Below are positions 21,507 to 32,155 of a DNA stretch of 64,000 nt, in pieces (position 1 is the first letter of the stretch; every line of letters starts with the position of its first letter). A program made the translations under genes and the position numbers. A model generated the notes under the pieces. That model ran no database searches. It was not told where the DNA came from and worked only from the letters and a program-made list of their open reading frames with translations. The DNA comes from Legionella bononiensis (GTDB taxonomy: Bacteria > Pseudomonadota > Gammaproteobacteria > Legionellales > Legionellaceae): positions 1 through 64,000 of the forward strand of contig NZ_JADOBG010000012.1 in the NCBI RefSeq assembly GCF_016786215.1, written 5' to 3'.

Positions 21507-22919
21507 TTATTTTTGTTGAGAAAAACTATAAAGAACATATGAAACGCATGATGTTAATTTCTTTACCATATCCAGATGAAGAAATTCATTAGGTCCATGA
21601 GCATTAGAGTGTGGACCCAATACACCGGTGATCATAAATTGGGCATTTGGAAATTGCTCGCCCAACATTCCCATAAATGGAATAGTCCCACCTTCCCCCA
21701 TGTAGGCTGCAGGTTTACCATAAAAAGTACGCGATGCTTCATCAGCGGATTGAGCTAACCAACCAGAAAGCAATGGAGCATTCCACCCTTTTGATCCATC
21801 ATCAACCCGAAAACTCACTTTGGCATTATACGGCGGATTTACCGTTAAAGTTTCCTGCAACGCTCGTGATGCTTCTTTTGGGTTTACCAGTGGAGGTAGG
21901 CGCATGGATAGTTTAAGTGCTGTTTTAGGGCGCATAACATTCCCTGCATTTGCAATTGCAGGAAATCCATCTGCACCCGTCACGGTCAATGCTGGTCGCC
22001 ATGTTCGATTCAAAATTAATTCCGGATTTTCCTGTCTGACTGGTTGAACTTCATCATGCCAGGGAAATTCAGTATACACTTGATTACCAAGCGCCAAAGC
22101 GCAATCTTTTGCCTGACTGATTCGCTCTTCAGGGATATCACAATAAAGCTGAGGTAACTTAATTTCACCGGTTTTCTCATCCTCAATTCGACTGATTAAT
22201 TGTCTGGCAACTCTAAAGCTATCAGCTACAATACCGCTGGCATTACCGGAATGTACTCCTTCATTGATCAGTTCAACCGTCAGTTCTCCGACAACATTGC
22301 CGCGCAAAGAGGTGGTCATCCAAAGTTGCTCATAATTACCGGCTCCCGAATCCAGGCAGATGACCAAGGCTGGCTTACCAATCCGCTCTTTTAATAGTTC
22401 AATATAATAAGGCAAATCGTAACTGCCGCTTTCTTCACAAGCCTCAATAATTAATACACAGCGAGGATAAGGAATGTCCTGCGCTTCAAGAGCACGAATC
22501 GCGGTTAATGAAGCATAAGCAGAATATCCATCATCTGCTCCCCCTCGTCCATAAAGGAGCCCATTTTTCAACACCGGCTTCCACGGATCCAGGTCTTCAT
22601 GCCATCCAGACATTTCAGGTTGTTTGTCCAAATGTCCATAGAGTAAAACGGTTTCATCGATTTGCCCGGGGATTTCCATAAAAATTAAAGGCGTTCTGTT
22701 TTCTAAACGCATAATTTCCAATTTCATTCCTTTGGGCGCATGATCTGTGCACCACTGGGCGATATGGGCAACGGCTTTATCCATATAACCATGTTCTTGC
22801 CACATGGAATCAAAATGAGGTGATTTATTGGGAATTTTAATATAGTCGCATAAACTGGGCAGTATTTCTTCCTGCCATTGCTGATTTACATAATCATACA
22901 GTTCTTGGGGCTTGAACAT
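21507..22919 (-). CDS. M20 family metallodipeptidase
   Basis: 470-residue zinc peptidase of the M20/CNDP-like group. The metal ligands and catalytic residues lie in LLYGHLDKQPEM, LYGRGGADDGYSAYAS, the catalytic-Glu motif IEACEESGS, VICLDSGAG, and a late GPHSNAHGPNEFLH. No signal peptide, so cytosolic. Family members cleave dipeptides; the exact substrate cannot be read. The ATG lies 26 bp inside the upstream murG-like gene, placing it last in the antiporter-nadC-murG-peptidase operon. A role in recycling wall or host peptides is inference. Confidence 0.88.
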   Translation of the reverse strand: MFKPQELYDYVNQQWQEEILPSLCDYIKIPNKSPHFDSMWQEHGYMDKAVAHIAQWCTDHAPKGMKLEIMRLENRTPLIFMEIPGQIDETVLLYGHLDKQPEMSGWHEDLDPWKPVLKNGLLYGRGGADDGYSAYASLTAIRALEAQDIPYPRCVLIIEACEESGSYDLPYYIELLKERIGKPALVICLDSGAGNYEQLWMTTSLRGNVVGELTVELINEGVHSGNASGIVADSFRVARQLISRIEDEKTGEIKLPQLYCDIPEERISQAKDCALALGNQVYTEFPWHDEVQPVRQENPELILNRTWRPALTVTGADGFPAIANAGNVMRPKTALKLSMRLPPLVNPKEASRALQETLTVNPPYNAKVSFRVDDGSKGWNAPLLSGWLAQSADEASRTFYGKPAAYMGEGGTIPFMGMLGEQFPNAQFMITGVLGPHSNAHGPNEFLHLDMVKKLTSCVSYVLYSFSQQK

Positions 22920-23985
22920 GTGCTTGCTCCTTGATTATTGCTACGATTTTGTCTGTAGCAGACTCAATTTTTAATGCTTTGATTTTTTTATCAATATCAT
23001 TCGTGTTGTTTATCACTTCCTGGAGAGCAGCTAATAAAGTTTCTGCATTCAAAGCCTGATCCTGAATCACGACACTGATACCCAATCCCTGGAAATAACG
23101 CGCATTTTGTATTTGATCCCCTCGACTCACCATTGCGGATATCGGGATGAGGATATGCGGTTTTCCTAAAGCAAGTATCTCATACAAAGAATTTGCCCCT
23201 GCTCGAGAAATAACAATTGAAGCGGCCGCAAACAAATCAGCAAGCTCTTCATTGGCATATTCAAACTGACGATAACCTTTAAGATGATTCAATGAAGGAT
23301 CGATTTTTCCCTTGCCACACAAATGAATCACTTGAAACTGCTCAGTTAATTGTCCAAGAGCATCCCTCACACTCTGATTGATTGAGCCTGCTCCTAAACT
23401 TCCACCAATAACCAGCAAACACGGTTTTTCGTTATTAAAGCCACACATCTCCAGCCCTTTCGCTGGGGATCCTGTAAATAATTGCTCACGAATTGGAGTG
23501 CCGGTAACCTCAATCTTATCCTGACGCTTAAAGTGCTTTTTACCCGCCTCAAAGGTGAGGCAAATTTTATTAACAAACGGAAATGAAAGTCGGTTAGCCA
23601 ACCCCGGGGTCATATCTGATTCATGGGCAACGACAGGGATTCGATTTAACCAGGCACCGACAACCACTGGGAATGCAACAAATCCACCTTTAGAAAACAC
23701 CACATCAGGTTTTAATCTATGAAATAAGAAAAATGATTGAACAATTCCAATCACTATTTTAAAAGGGTCTAACACATTTTTCAGACTAAAATATCGGCGT
23801 AATTTCCCACTGCTCACCGCATGAAAAGGTATTCCCACATTCTGAATCATCCCTTTTTCAATACCTTCTTCTGAACCAATATAATTTATATTCCACCCTT
23901 CTGCCTTAAATTCTTTAATTAATGCCATATTTGGAGTGACATGACCGGCAGTGCCTCCTCCAGTAAATACGATACTCAGGCTCAT
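22894..23985 (-). CDS. MurG-family UDP-GlcNAc transferase of the Firmicutes type
   Basis: A GT-B fold enzyme resembling MurG, which adds GlcNAc to lipid I to make lipid II. It has the N-terminal GGGTAGHVTPN loop, HESDMTPGLANRLS, VIGGSLGAGSIN and the C-terminal sugar-nucleotide motif SRAGANSLYEILALGKP. The SGKLRRYFSLKNVLDPFK and HLCGKGKIDPSL blocks match Bacillus/Clostridium MurG and differ from the proteobacterial form as I know it. It sits outside any dcw cluster, so the species probably has a second, standard murG elsewhere. Its ATG overlaps the nadC stop (ATGA). Confidence 0.85.
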   Translation of the reverse strand: MSLSIVFTGGGTAGHVTPNMALIKEFKAEGWNINYIGSEEGIEKGMIQNVGIPFHAVSSGKLRRYFSLKNVLDPFKIVIGIVQSFFLFHRLKPDVVFSKGGFVAFPVVVGAWLNRIPVVAHESDMTPGLANRLSFPFVNKICLTFEAGKKHFKRQDKIEVTGTPIREQLFTGSPAKGLEMCGFNNEKPCLLVIGGSLGAGSINQSVRDALGQLTEQFQVIHLCGKGKIDPSLNHLKGYRQFEYANEELADLFAAASIVISRAGANSLYEILALGKPHILIPISAMVSRGDQIQNARYFQGLGISVVIQDQALNAETLLAALQEVINNTNDIDKKIKALKIESATDKIVAIIKEQAHVQAPRTV

Positions 23986-24824
23986 AACACTTCCCTAACT
24001 AATAAGCTTAAGTCAATTGCCTTGACTGATTTAGTAATTGCACCCACAGAAATAAAATCAACCCCGCAACGGGCAACTTCATTTATATTCTCAATATTTA
24101 TCCCGCCTGAAGCTTCCAACTCACAGTATTTAGGCTGATTCATCTGTACCGCCTGCCTGAGCATATCCAGACTAAAATTATCCAGCAGTATCCTGTCAGG
24201 ATGGGCTTCAAAAGCCTCACGTAACTCACCCAGAGTTTCCACCTCAATCTCAACTAATAAATGTTTGTCAGTACTTCTGGCCAGGTTAATCGCTTTGGCA
24301 ATCGTTCCACAGGCTTTAATATGATTTTCTTTTATCAAAAAAGCATCATATAGTCCCATGCGATGATTAACTCCGCCACCACAAACGACAGCATATTTCT
24401 GAGCCAATCTTAGGCCAGGTATCGTTTTACGGGTATCCAGTAATCGAGTGTCCGTACCACGAAGCTTCTCTACATAATGGTGAGTTTGAGTTGCTGTGGC
24501 TGAAAGGGTTTGCAAAAAATTTAATGCTGTTCGCTCTGCCGTTAAAATACTGCTAGCGGTACCGTGAATGATGCACAAAGAAGCGGGTTCGGCTAACCAT
24601 TCGCCCTCGGAAACCAACCATTCAATTTCAATTTTATCATCAATCTGAGCAAAAACTTCATTAACCCAAGGTTGCCCGCAGACCAACATCGCTTCTCTGG
24701 AAATAATCTCTGCTTCGACTATAAGGTGAGATGGCAACAAAGCTGCGGTCACATCACCAGTGCCAACATCTTCAAGTATGGCATGCCGCACATCTGAGGC
24801 AATTTGTAACGTATCAATTTTCAA
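23982..24824 (-). CDS. nadC: Quinolinate phosphoribosyltransferase
   Basis: Converts quinolinate and PRPP to nicotinate mononucleotide in de novo NAD synthesis, following NadB and NadA (33523-36735). The 280-residue protein shows LDTRKTIPGLRLAQKYAV, CGGGVNHRMGLYDAFLIKEN, a VEIEVETLGE strand, and LEASGGINIENI with SVGAITKS. The start appears to be TTG at 24824, overlapping the antiporter stop (TTGA); a GAAGG lies just upstream and no other Met fits the family N-terminus. Confidence 0.95.
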   Translation of the reverse strand: MKIDTLQIASDVRHAILEDVGTGDVTAALLPSHLIVEAEIISREAMLVCGQPWVNEVFAQIDDKIEIEWLVSEGEWLAEPASLCIIHGTASSILTAERTALNFLQTLSATATQTHHYVEKLRGTDTRLLDTRKTIPGLRLAQKYAVVCGGGVNHRMGLYDAFLIKENHIKACGTIAKAINLARSTDKHLLVEIEVETLGELREAFEAHPDRILLDNFSLDMLRQAVQMNQPKYCELEASGGINIENINEVARCGVDFISVGAITKSVKAIDLSLLVREVL

Positions 24825-26260
24825 ACCTTCAGTTCCTTTTTCTTGTTAGCATAACGCGCTTTTAATAAGGGAGGCGCAATAAAAGTAGTCACTAAAACCA
24901 TTAGAACTATAGAGGAAAACAGTTCATCAGAAATGACACCCAGTGTACGACCAATAGATGCGAATACCAGACCAACTTCACCACGAGGCAACATACCAAT
25001 GCCAATCAGCAATCGATCGTCTTTACGATTCGCACCTAACCCACTGACCAATTTTCCAATAATTGCGGCAACAATTAAACCACTGGATAATACAATCACA
25101 TTCCAGCTGCAGAATGTTTCTAATTTCACCTGAATACCTATCACCATAAAAAACATGGGTGCCAATATAGACTCTAAAGGGGAAATTAAATGATGGATGC
25201 TTCGATTTTCTGTTTGACGAGGTTCCTGTGATTTAAAATAATCATCGTGAATGATCACTCCAGCGGCAAAAGCACCAATAATAGCAGCCAAATGTACAAA
25301 CGAAGCCAGCCAGGAAAGGGCCATTACAAAAATGAACGAAATAAACAACTTGGATTCCCATGGCTCAAGAAAACGTAAAAAATGAACGGATTTGCGTAAA
25401 AATACAGGTCCCAAAACCAGGGTACCCGCAAAGAAAAGTAAGGAATATATAATAATTCGTACTACCATCCCAACATCAACAGCACCACTTATGACGACGC
25501 TACTAACCACAGCCAATAGAATCAAGCCTAAAATATCATCCAACATGGCTGCGCCGAGAATAGTTCGTGCTTCTCGTGTACGAAGCTTATTCATCTCTTT
25601 AAGCACTCTCGCTGTAATGCCAATACTGGTAGCGCTCAAAGTTGCCGCGATAAATAAATCCGCTTGAACGTGTGAAGCGGGTAGTAAAAAATAAGCAGCA
25701 AGAAAACCCAGAATCATTGGTGCCAAAACACCAATAAGAGCAACTAAAATGGATTCTTTACCGGTGTGCTTCAGTTCTTCCAGAGAACTTTCCAATCCGA
25801 CCATAAACAAAAGAAAGATAACACCCAGACGTGAAAATATATCCACTATGTACGCAATTTTAAGATATTCCGTACCATCAGTACCGCTTAACGCCTGAGT
25901 GATTTGTTGAGCATAAAACGGATTGGGAATAACTGAACTTACGGCCTGACCAATTGGAACGCCATTTAGAACTTCCTTCATCACATTAAAAATTGAAGAA
26001 CCTTCCCTCAAAATAACAATGAGCTGGCTTCCCAAAAAATAGCATAGATTGCCGACAATAACGCCCATCAATAATTCCCCGAGCACTCCGGGTTGATTCA
26101 ACCGTCGAGCAATGTATCTGCCGATAATGGCAAAGAAAAAAATGGACGTCACACCAAGAAGAACCGAGGCAACAGGATCAGCATGATCATCAGTGCCCGC
26201 GGCAAACGCAATCATCGGGCAGATGCTCACTACAAGAAACCACCATTTTGAACTGCGCAT
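24821..26260 (-). CDS. CPA2-family cation:proton antiporter
   Basis: 479 residues with about twelve membrane segments after a cleavable-looking N-terminus (ends AFAAG). GVLGELLMGVIVGNLCYFLG and LGAAMLDDILGLILLAVV (with the paired acidic residues of the transport core) are typical of Na+/H+ exchangers of the KefB/NapA type. There is no C-terminal TrkA-N domain, so it is not a full Kef protein. It is first in the operon leading into nadC. Ion specificity (Na+, K+ or H+) cannot be decided. Confidence 0.85.
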   Translation of the reverse strand: MRSSKWWFLVVSICPMIAFAAGTDDHADPVASVLLGVTSIFFFAIIGRYIARRLNQPGVLGELLMGVIVGNLCYFLGSQLIVILREGSSIFNVMKEVLNGVPIGQAVSSVIPNPFYAQQITQALSGTDGTEYLKIAYIVDIFSRLGVIFLLFMVGLESSLEELKHTGKESILVALIGVLAPMILGFLAAYFLLPASHVQADLFIAATLSATSIGITARVLKEMNKLRTREARTILGAAMLDDILGLILLAVVSSVVISGAVDVGMVVRIIIYSLLFFAGTLVLGPVFLRKSVHFLRFLEPWESKLFISFIFVMALSWLASFVHLAAIIGAFAAGVIIHDDYFKSQEPRQTENRSIHHLISPLESILAPMFFMVIGIQVKLETFCSWNVIVLSSGLIVAAIIGKLVSGLGANRKDDRLLIGIGMLPRGEVGLVFASIGRTLGVISDELFSSIVLMVLVTTFIAPPLLKARYANKKKELKV

Positions 26261-26614
26261 AATTCCCGCCCCCTTTAATGTAATTTATGATATCCCTATG
26301 TAACTAAAAGGTCTGAACATTCCTCATATTTTAAATCACACATTGATTAGTATCTGTTGACAATTTACTTGTTCCGTTACCCACAAATGTTTACGCACCG
26401 TGGCTTGATTCTAAATGATTCTTACCTTTTTTACGTCATCCTCGCGAAAGCGGGGATCCATTAAGCAAACACAATCAGGTGCTCATGTGATGCATGGATT
26501 CCCTCCTTCGCGGGAATGACGTACATTTTTCTCAGATCGATTCCCTATTAACTAACTCAGTATTTAGATGCCAGAATTCCTCAGCGCTTATGCAAGGATG
26601 TCATAATACTGTCT
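26261..26614. other. Intergenic region between ppsA and the antiporter operon
   Basis: 354 bp with no gene. It contains a palindromic repeat at 26433-26522 and presumably the antiporter operon promoter near 26270-26400. I cannot place clear promoter boxes. Confidence 0.5.
26433..26522. repeat. Palindromic dispersed repeat of a second family
   Basis: A 90-bp imperfect palindrome beginning ACGTCATCCTCGCGAAAG and ending CCTTCGCGGGAATGACGT, with inner GGATCCAT/ATGGATTCC arms. Its outer ends resemble the 83-bp family (GTCATCC/GGATGAC-like) but the interior is different. It lies between ppsA and the antiporter gene. Confidence 0.75.
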
Positions 26615-28993
26615 TTACTGCTTTGCCAAAAATAAACAGGTTTCCAAAACAGAATCAGGATTCAGAGATACACTATCGATTCCTTCTTTCATTAACCATT
26701 GGGCAAAATCCTGATGATCTGAAGGTCCTTGACCACAAATCCCTATATATTTACCCGCATTTTTACAGGCAACAATTGCCATATGCAATAATGCTTTGAC
26801 CGCATCATTCCGTTCATCAAACTGAGCAGCCACCAAACCAGAGTCTCTATCTAATCCTAAGGTTAATTGCGTCAGATCGTTAGATCCAATTGAAAAGCCA
26901 TCAAAATGCTCCAGGAATTCGCTGGCCAATAAAGCATTAGAAGGTAATTCACACATCATAATAACCCGCAAACCGTGTTTGCCTCGTTCAAGTCCGTGTT
27001 GCTTTAAAACTTGAATGACATCACTGGCTTCAGAAACGGTTCTTACGAAAGGAATCATGACTTCGACATTGGTTAACCCCATATCTTCCCTAACTCGTCT
27101 GACTGCTTTACATTCCAGAGCAAAACACTCAGCAAAACTTGAAGACACATAGCGCGATGCGCCTCTAAAACCCAGCATCGGATTTTCTTCATGAGGTTCA
27201 TACAATTTGCCACCAACAAGATTTGCATACTCATTTGATTTAAAATCAGATAAACGTACTATCACAGGCTTGGGATAAAACGCTGCTGCAATGGTTGCTA
27301 TCCCCTCTTTTAATCGCTCAATGTAATATTCAACAGGTGATGAATAGGCTACTGTTTTATCCGCAATGAATTTTTTAAGTTCTTTATCCTGCAACGTATC
27401 AAAATCAAGTAAGGCTTTAGGGTGAATTCCAATGGTATTGGAAATCAAGAATTCCAGCCGTGCCAAACCTACCCCTGAATTCGGAATTGATTGAAAGGCA
27501 AAGGCTCTTTCAGGATTACCCACATTCAACATCACTTTCATGGGTAATTCTGGCATGGTTTCTACATCGAGACGAACTTGCTCAAAGGGCAAAAGACCAG
27601 AATACACAAAACCCGTATCTCCTTCAGCACAACTCACTGTAACGTCATCACCATCTGTAATGGTTTTCGTTGCATCACCACATCCCACTACTGCAGGAAT
27701 TCCCAGTTCGCGCGCAATAATTGCAGCATGACAGGTTCTTCCCCCGCGATTGGTAACAATAGCTGATGCACGCTTCATGACCGGCTCCCAATCAGGATCC
27801 GTCATATCTGAAACAAGAACATCACCAGGCTGGACCTTATGCATTTCACTTATATCTTTAATGATCTTTGCCTTACCCTGTCCTATACGTTGTCCTATAC
27901 TACGGCCTTCACTTAATATTTCGCCTTTTTTCAGTAACGTGTATCGCTCCAATACCTGCTTGCTATCTCTGCTTTTTACCGTTTCAGGACGCGCCTGCAA
28001 AATATACAATTTGCCATTTTTTCCATCTTTAGCCCATTCAATATCCATGGGTCGACCGTAATGCTTTTCTATAGTTAATGCTTGTCGCGCTAATTGTTCT
28101 ACTTCTTCGGAACTCAAAGAAAACAATAATTGCTCTGCTGGATCAACGTCTACTATTTTTACTCGTCGCTCCAAAGACGGATCGTCACAATAAATCATTT
28201 TGAGTGCTTTACTACCCAGATTTCTGCGAATTACGGCGGGTTTGCCCGCATTTATTCCTGGTTTGTGAACATAAAATTCATCAGGGTTTACAGCTCCTTG
28301 AACTACCATTTCACCTAAGCCATAAGATGAAGTGATAAAGACAACTTGATCAAAGCCTGATTCAGTATCCATAGTGAACATAACACCACTGACTGCCAAA
28401 TCACTGCGTATCATTTGTTGAATTCCAGCAGATAATGCCACATCACTATGAGCAAATTCATGGTGGACACGGTAGGCTATAGCTCTGTCATTAAACAAAG
28501 ACGCAAAGACATGTTTAATTGAATCTAAAACTGCATCTATTCCCTTAACATTTAAAAAAGTTTCCTGTTGACCGGCAAAGGAGGCATCCGGTAAATCTTC
28601 TGCTGTAGCAGATGACCGGACAGCAACACTAAAATCATCATGACCGATTCGATCAGCCAACTCTTTATAGGATGAACGAACAGCCTGTTCAAATTCAGGG
28701 GTAAAGGGGGTATTAATTATCAAGTCTCGAATGTGTTTACCCACTACAGCTAATTGACGCACATCATCAGTATCCAGTGAGGATAATTGTTCATAGATTT
28801 TCTTATCCAGGCCGTCACGGGATAAAAATTCCCGAAATGAATCTGCAGTAGTTGCAAATCCACCGGGTACAGAAACACCAACTGAGGATAAATGACTGAT
28901 CATTTCACCTAGAGAAGAATTTTTACCACCTACCTGCTCCAGGTCTCGCATTCCAAGTTGCGCCAAATCGATAGTATGTATTTTAACCGTCAT
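26615..28993 (-). CDS. ppsA: Phosphoenolpyruvate synthase
   Basis: Makes PEP from pyruvate and ATP for gluconeogenesis, important in an organism that grows on amino acids. 792 residues: N-terminal ATP-binding domain ([40 protein letters not shown]), central swivelling domain with the phospho-His motif [20 protein letters not shown], and C-terminal PEP-utilising barrel ([38 protein letters not shown]). Full length for the family, and monocistronic. Confidence 0.97.
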   Translation of the reverse strand: MTVKIHTIDLAQLGMRDLEQVGGKNSSLGEMISHLSSVGVSVPGGFATTADSFREFLSRDGLDKKIYEQLSSLDTDDVRQLAVVGKHIRDLIINTPFTPEFEQAVRSSYKELADRIGHDDFSVAVRSSATAEDLPDASFAGQQETFLNVKGIDAVLDSIKHVFASLFNDRAIAYRVHHEFAHSDVALSAGIQQMIRSDLAVSGVMFTMDTESGFDQVVFITSSYGLGEMVVQGAVNPDEFYVHKPGINAGKPAVIRRNLGSKALKMIYCDDPSLERRVKIVDVDPAEQLLFSLSSEEVEQLARQALTIEKHYGRPMDIEWAKDGKNGKLYILQARPETVKSRDSKQVLERYTLLKKGEILSEGRSIGQRIGQGKAKIIKDISEMHKVQPGDVLVSDMTDPDWEPVMKRASAIVTNRGGRTCHAAIIARELGIPAVVGCGDATKTITDGDDVTVSCAEGDTGFVYSGLLPFEQVRLDVETMPELPMKVMLNVGNPERAFAFQSIPNSGVGLARLEFLISNTIGIHPKALLDFDTLQDKELKKFIADKTVAYSSPVEYYIERLKEGIATIAAAFYPKPVIVRLSDFKSNEYANLVGGKLYEPHEENPMLGFRGASRYVSSSFAECFALECKAVRRVREDMGLTNVEVMIPFVRTVSEASDVIQVLKQHGLERGKHGLRVIMMCELPSNALLASEFLEHFDGFSIGSNDLTQLTLGLDRDSGLVAAQFDERNDAVKALLHMAIVACKNAGKYIGICGQGPSDHQDFAQWLMKEGIDSVSLNPDSVLETCLFLAKQ

Positions 28994-29246
28994 ATCAACC
29001 CCAAATTCATAAAATGATAGCCATTCTACTTAAATTGTCAGTCTATTGGAATTAGAACCTTCAAGTCTTTGGCAGTTGCCTCAATTGAAATTCTATAAAC
29101 GCTTATTTAGAGGGGTATTTTTTTTCAATAGTAACAAAATATGACAAAGTTGATCATTATGAGTTAAGATGAATTGCTGTACCATTTCAGGACGAACAGG
29201 CTCACTTGAACCTGTTCAACAGTTCAATTATCACAAGGACGTTACA

Positions 29247-30245
29247 ATGTTTAAACGTATAGCACTCATGTCTGTTGCCTTATCTTTAAATACGATTTCC
29301 TTTTCCAGCGTAGCCTGTTCTGCCTTGGTCTTTAATAAAAACAAGCCCGCTACTGTTGCAGTCAATTTAGACTGGAAATACAGAGAGGGAGCAGTAGTTA
29401 TTCATCCACGCGATACACTGATGGTTTCCAATGTTGACAGTCATCAATATCATCCACTGATTTGGAAAAGCCGTTACGGCAGTGTCGTTTTTCATGGTGG
29501 AAACCGCTTTAAACCAGGCCCTGCTGCCGATGGAATGAATGAAAAGGGCCTTACAGCTTCAGCTCTTATTCTGAGTTCTTCACGTTATTCAGTCAGTGGG
29601 GATAAACCTACTTTAAGCACGTCTGAATGGGTACAGTATATTTTAGATAATTTCCAAAATGTACAGGAAGTCATTGATGACAGTTCCAACTATCAGTTAC
29701 TCCCCAATACCTATCGCAATGTGGCTATGAATCTTCATCTGATTATCAATGATGCCGAAGGTAAATCAGCTGTTCTTGAATATTTAAATGGCGAACTGGT
29801 CATTCATACTCAGGACAATTTAATCCCTCCTGTGATAACCAATATCGACTATGCATCAGCACTAGCCGCTCTTAGTGAGTATGGCGAGTTCGGTGGTGAT
29901 AAACCACTTCCCGGAGGATATGATTCTAAATCACGCTTCGTAAGGGGCGCACATTATCTCAAAAAATTGCCTAGTTATATAGCGAATGAAGAACATATTG
30001 CTTACGCGTTTAATGGTTTGGGAAATGTCGCACAGGCACCAGGAACTTCCTCGCCCACGCAATTGAGCATGGTGTTTGATATCGGTACCAAGACCATCTA
30101 CTTCCGTAGTATCAATGAAGCCAATCTGAGAATGATTCCCTTAGACGGAATTAATTTTAGTGAACTAAATGAACCATTATCTGTAAATACCTACCAGCAT
30201 GCCTCCGGAAATATAATCAATCAATTTAAATCGATTGATGGCTAA
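29247..30245 (+). CDS. Exported choloylglycine-hydrolase-family amidase
   Basis: Linear amide C-N hydrolase of the Ntn type (penicillin V acylase / bile salt hydrolase family), 332 residues. The signal peptide ends near SSVA and the next residue, Cys (SVACSALVF), is the expected N-terminal nucleophile. Asn/Asp and Arg residues of the fold are seen in VNLDWKYREGAVV, ADGMNEKGLTAS and LSTSEWVQYILDN. ATG 29247 has an AAGGA site; the frame runs on to 29169 but the extra 26 residues precede the signal peptide. The substrate could be an acyl-homoserine lactone, penicillin V, or a host amide. Confidence 0.85.
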   Translation: MFKRIALMSVALSLNTISFSSVACSALVFNKNKPATVAVNLDWKYREGAVVIHPRDTLMVSNVDSHQYHPLIWKSRYGSVVFHGGNRFKPGPAADGMNEKGLTASALILSSSRYSVSGDKPTLSTSEWVQYILDNFQNVQEVIDDSSNYQLLPNTYRNVAMNLHLIINDAEGKSAVLEYLNGELVIHTQDNLIPPVITNIDYASALAALSEYGEFGGDKPLPGGYDSKSRFVRGAHYLKKLPSYIANEEHIAYAFNGLGNVAQAPGTSSPTQLSMVFDIGTKTIYFRSINEANLRMIPLDGINFSELNEPLSVNTYQHASGNIINQFKSIDG

Positions 30246-30247
30246 AC

Positions 30248-30272
30248 AATAAGGGCGCTTTGCGCCCTTATT
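30248..30272. terminator. Bidirectional hairpin terminator
   Basis: AATAAGGGCGC at 30248-30258 and GCGCCCTTATT at 30262-30272 are exact inverted copies around TTT. It lies in the 52-bp gap between two convergent genes, with A-rich and T-rich flanks on both sides, as in a shared intrinsic terminator. Confidence 0.85.
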
Positions 30273-30297
30273 AATTCAATTGATTTGATTACAGTTC

Positions 30298-32007
30298 CTA
30301 GGTACCTACCCCTACTTCGGAACTATTGCTTGAAACCTCGTATTTATCCTGGTTCCTTGGATCGGGTAAATTCACATGACACGCGGCAAGAGCCTTGGAA
30401 AAATCTTTAAAGAAATTATGTTCACCAATCATATTGAGGATCCCAATTTTACGTAATTTTTCTTCAACTGAATCATTAGCGCCACTTAATATCACTCGCA
30501 CTCCACGTTTTTGTAATCCTGCGATAACTTCCTCTAAAGTTTGCAACCCGGTAACATCCATGAAGGGTACCCATCGCATTCTAATGATCAAAATTTGTGG
30601 ATCGGTATGCGTGAATGCCAATGCGCGTTGAAAAACCTCTACAGCTCCAAAGAAAAATGGGCCTTCAATTGAATACACCAGCACCCCAGGAGGTAACTCA
30701 GCAATTTTCTGTTGTTCCAATTCTTGTGACAACTCAGCCTGAGACATTTGCTGTACTTCTACCCCCATGGCCATTTGACGCATAAAGAGCAGAATAGCGA
30801 TGATAACTCCAATATTCACTGCGACGACTAAATCGACAAACACGGTTAAAATGAAGGTTACAAGTAATATCACTACATCCGTTCTTGGTGCCAATTTGAT
30901 GATTTTAACGAAATGATGTACTTCACTCATATTCCAGGCAACTACAAATAAAATAGCCGCCAGCGCAGCCAGGGGTACATTTACGGCCAATGGCGCTAAA
31001 AACAATATAATTAATATCAAAGTCACCGCATGAATAATTCCTGATAAAGGACTGTTTCCACCGTTACGAATATTGGTCGCTGTTCGTGCGATGGCGCCAG
31101 TTGCTGCAAATCCGCCAAACAAGGGCGTCAGGATATTTGCTAATCCTTGTCCAACCAACTCTCGATTGGAGTTATGTTGTGTTCCAGACATACCATCAGC
31201 AACAACAGCTGATAACAGAGATTCAATCGCGCCAAGCATGGCGATGGTAAACGCTGGACCTACCAGTTCAATAATTCGATCCAGATTAATGGCAGGCAAT
31301 TCAAAAGTGGGTAAACCCTGAGGAATCCCACCAAACATGCTTCCTATAGTGGCAACACTTTCGAAATGAAATATAGATTGCAAAACCGTTGCGATTACCA
31401 AAGCAATCAATGGACCTGGGACGCGTTTTAATCCAGGAATCCTGTTGGAAAAAATAACCATGAATAAAGAACACAATCCCAATATTGCGGTAGGTATATT
31501 GAATTGTGGAAACGATTGGATCAGGTGCCACAATTTTTCATGAAAATGCGCGCCAGTTGTTGTGGGTAATCCAAAAAAATATTGCCACTGTCCTACCCAA
31601 ATGACTACAGCGATCCCCGAGGTAAATCCAATAATTACGGGGCTGGGTATGAATTTAATTATTCCGCCCAGTCGTGCGAGTCCAAAGAACAACAACATAA
31701 AACCAGCCATCAATGTGGCAATTTGCAATCCTGAGATCCCATATTTGGAAGTAATCCCGGCAAGCACTACAATAAATGCACCAGTAGGACCCGCAATCTG
31801 CAACCGACTGCCTCCCATAATCGAGACAACCAAACCGGCAACGATAGCGGTATACAAACCCTGTTCTGGCTTCGCTCCAGAAGCTATAGCAAAAGCCATT
31901 GCAAGGGGCAAAGCAACCACACCAACGATTAATCCAGAAACAATATTTTGTAACCAATATTTTTTTTGAAATAACCCAGCCTGATAGGATTCGATAATCG
32001 TTTTCAT
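30298..32007 (-). CDS. SulP-family anion transporter with STAS domain
   Basis: 569 residues: about twelve membrane segments from residue 20 to 410, with the family signature GLYTAIVAGLVVSIMGGSRL and QIAGPTGAFIVV near the start. A cytosolic STAS domain follows (about 440-540; YSIEGPFFFGAVEVFQRAL, MRWVPFMDVTGLQTLEEV). SulP proteins carry sulfate, bicarbonate or dicarboxylates across the inner membrane; the substrate here is open. Divergent from purB, and not in an operon. Confidence 0.9.
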   Translation of the reverse strand: MKTIIESYQAGLFQKKYWLQNIVSGLIVGVVALPLAMAFAIASGAKPEQGLYTAIVAGLVVSIMGGSRLQIAGPTGAFIVVLAGITSKYGISGLQIATLMAGFMLLFFGLARLGGIIKFIPSPVIIGFTSGIAVVIWVGQWQYFFGLPTTTGAHFHEKLWHLIQSFPQFNIPTAILGLCSLFMVIFSNRIPGLKRVPGPLIALVIATVLQSIFHFESVATIGSMFGGIPQGLPTFELPAINLDRIIELVGPAFTIAMLGAIESLLSAVVADGMSGTQHNSNRELVGQGLANILTPLFGGFAATGAIARTATNIRNGGNSPLSGIIHAVTLILIILFLAPLAVNVPLAALAAILFVVAWNMSEVHHFVKIIKLAPRTDVVILLVTFILTVFVDLVVAVNIGVIIAILLFMRQMAMGVEVQQMSQAELSQELEQQKIAELPPGVLVYSIEGPFFFGAVEVFQRALAFTHTDPQILIIRMRWVPFMDVTGLQTLEEVIAGLQKRGVRVILSGANDSVEEKLRKIGILNMIGEHNFFKDFSKALAACHVNLPDPRNQDKYEVSSNSSEVGVGT

Positions 32008-32155
32008 AAAAATTGAGCCAACTTATTAGAATTTGTGGCTATTATACGCACATGGAACAAAAATGTGTTAATTTTGATATAAAATTTCTCACTTTAATTC
32101 ACATCTTGCCCCGCATCTAATATTATATATGCTTTCTTATTTAGGCAGGCTACCT

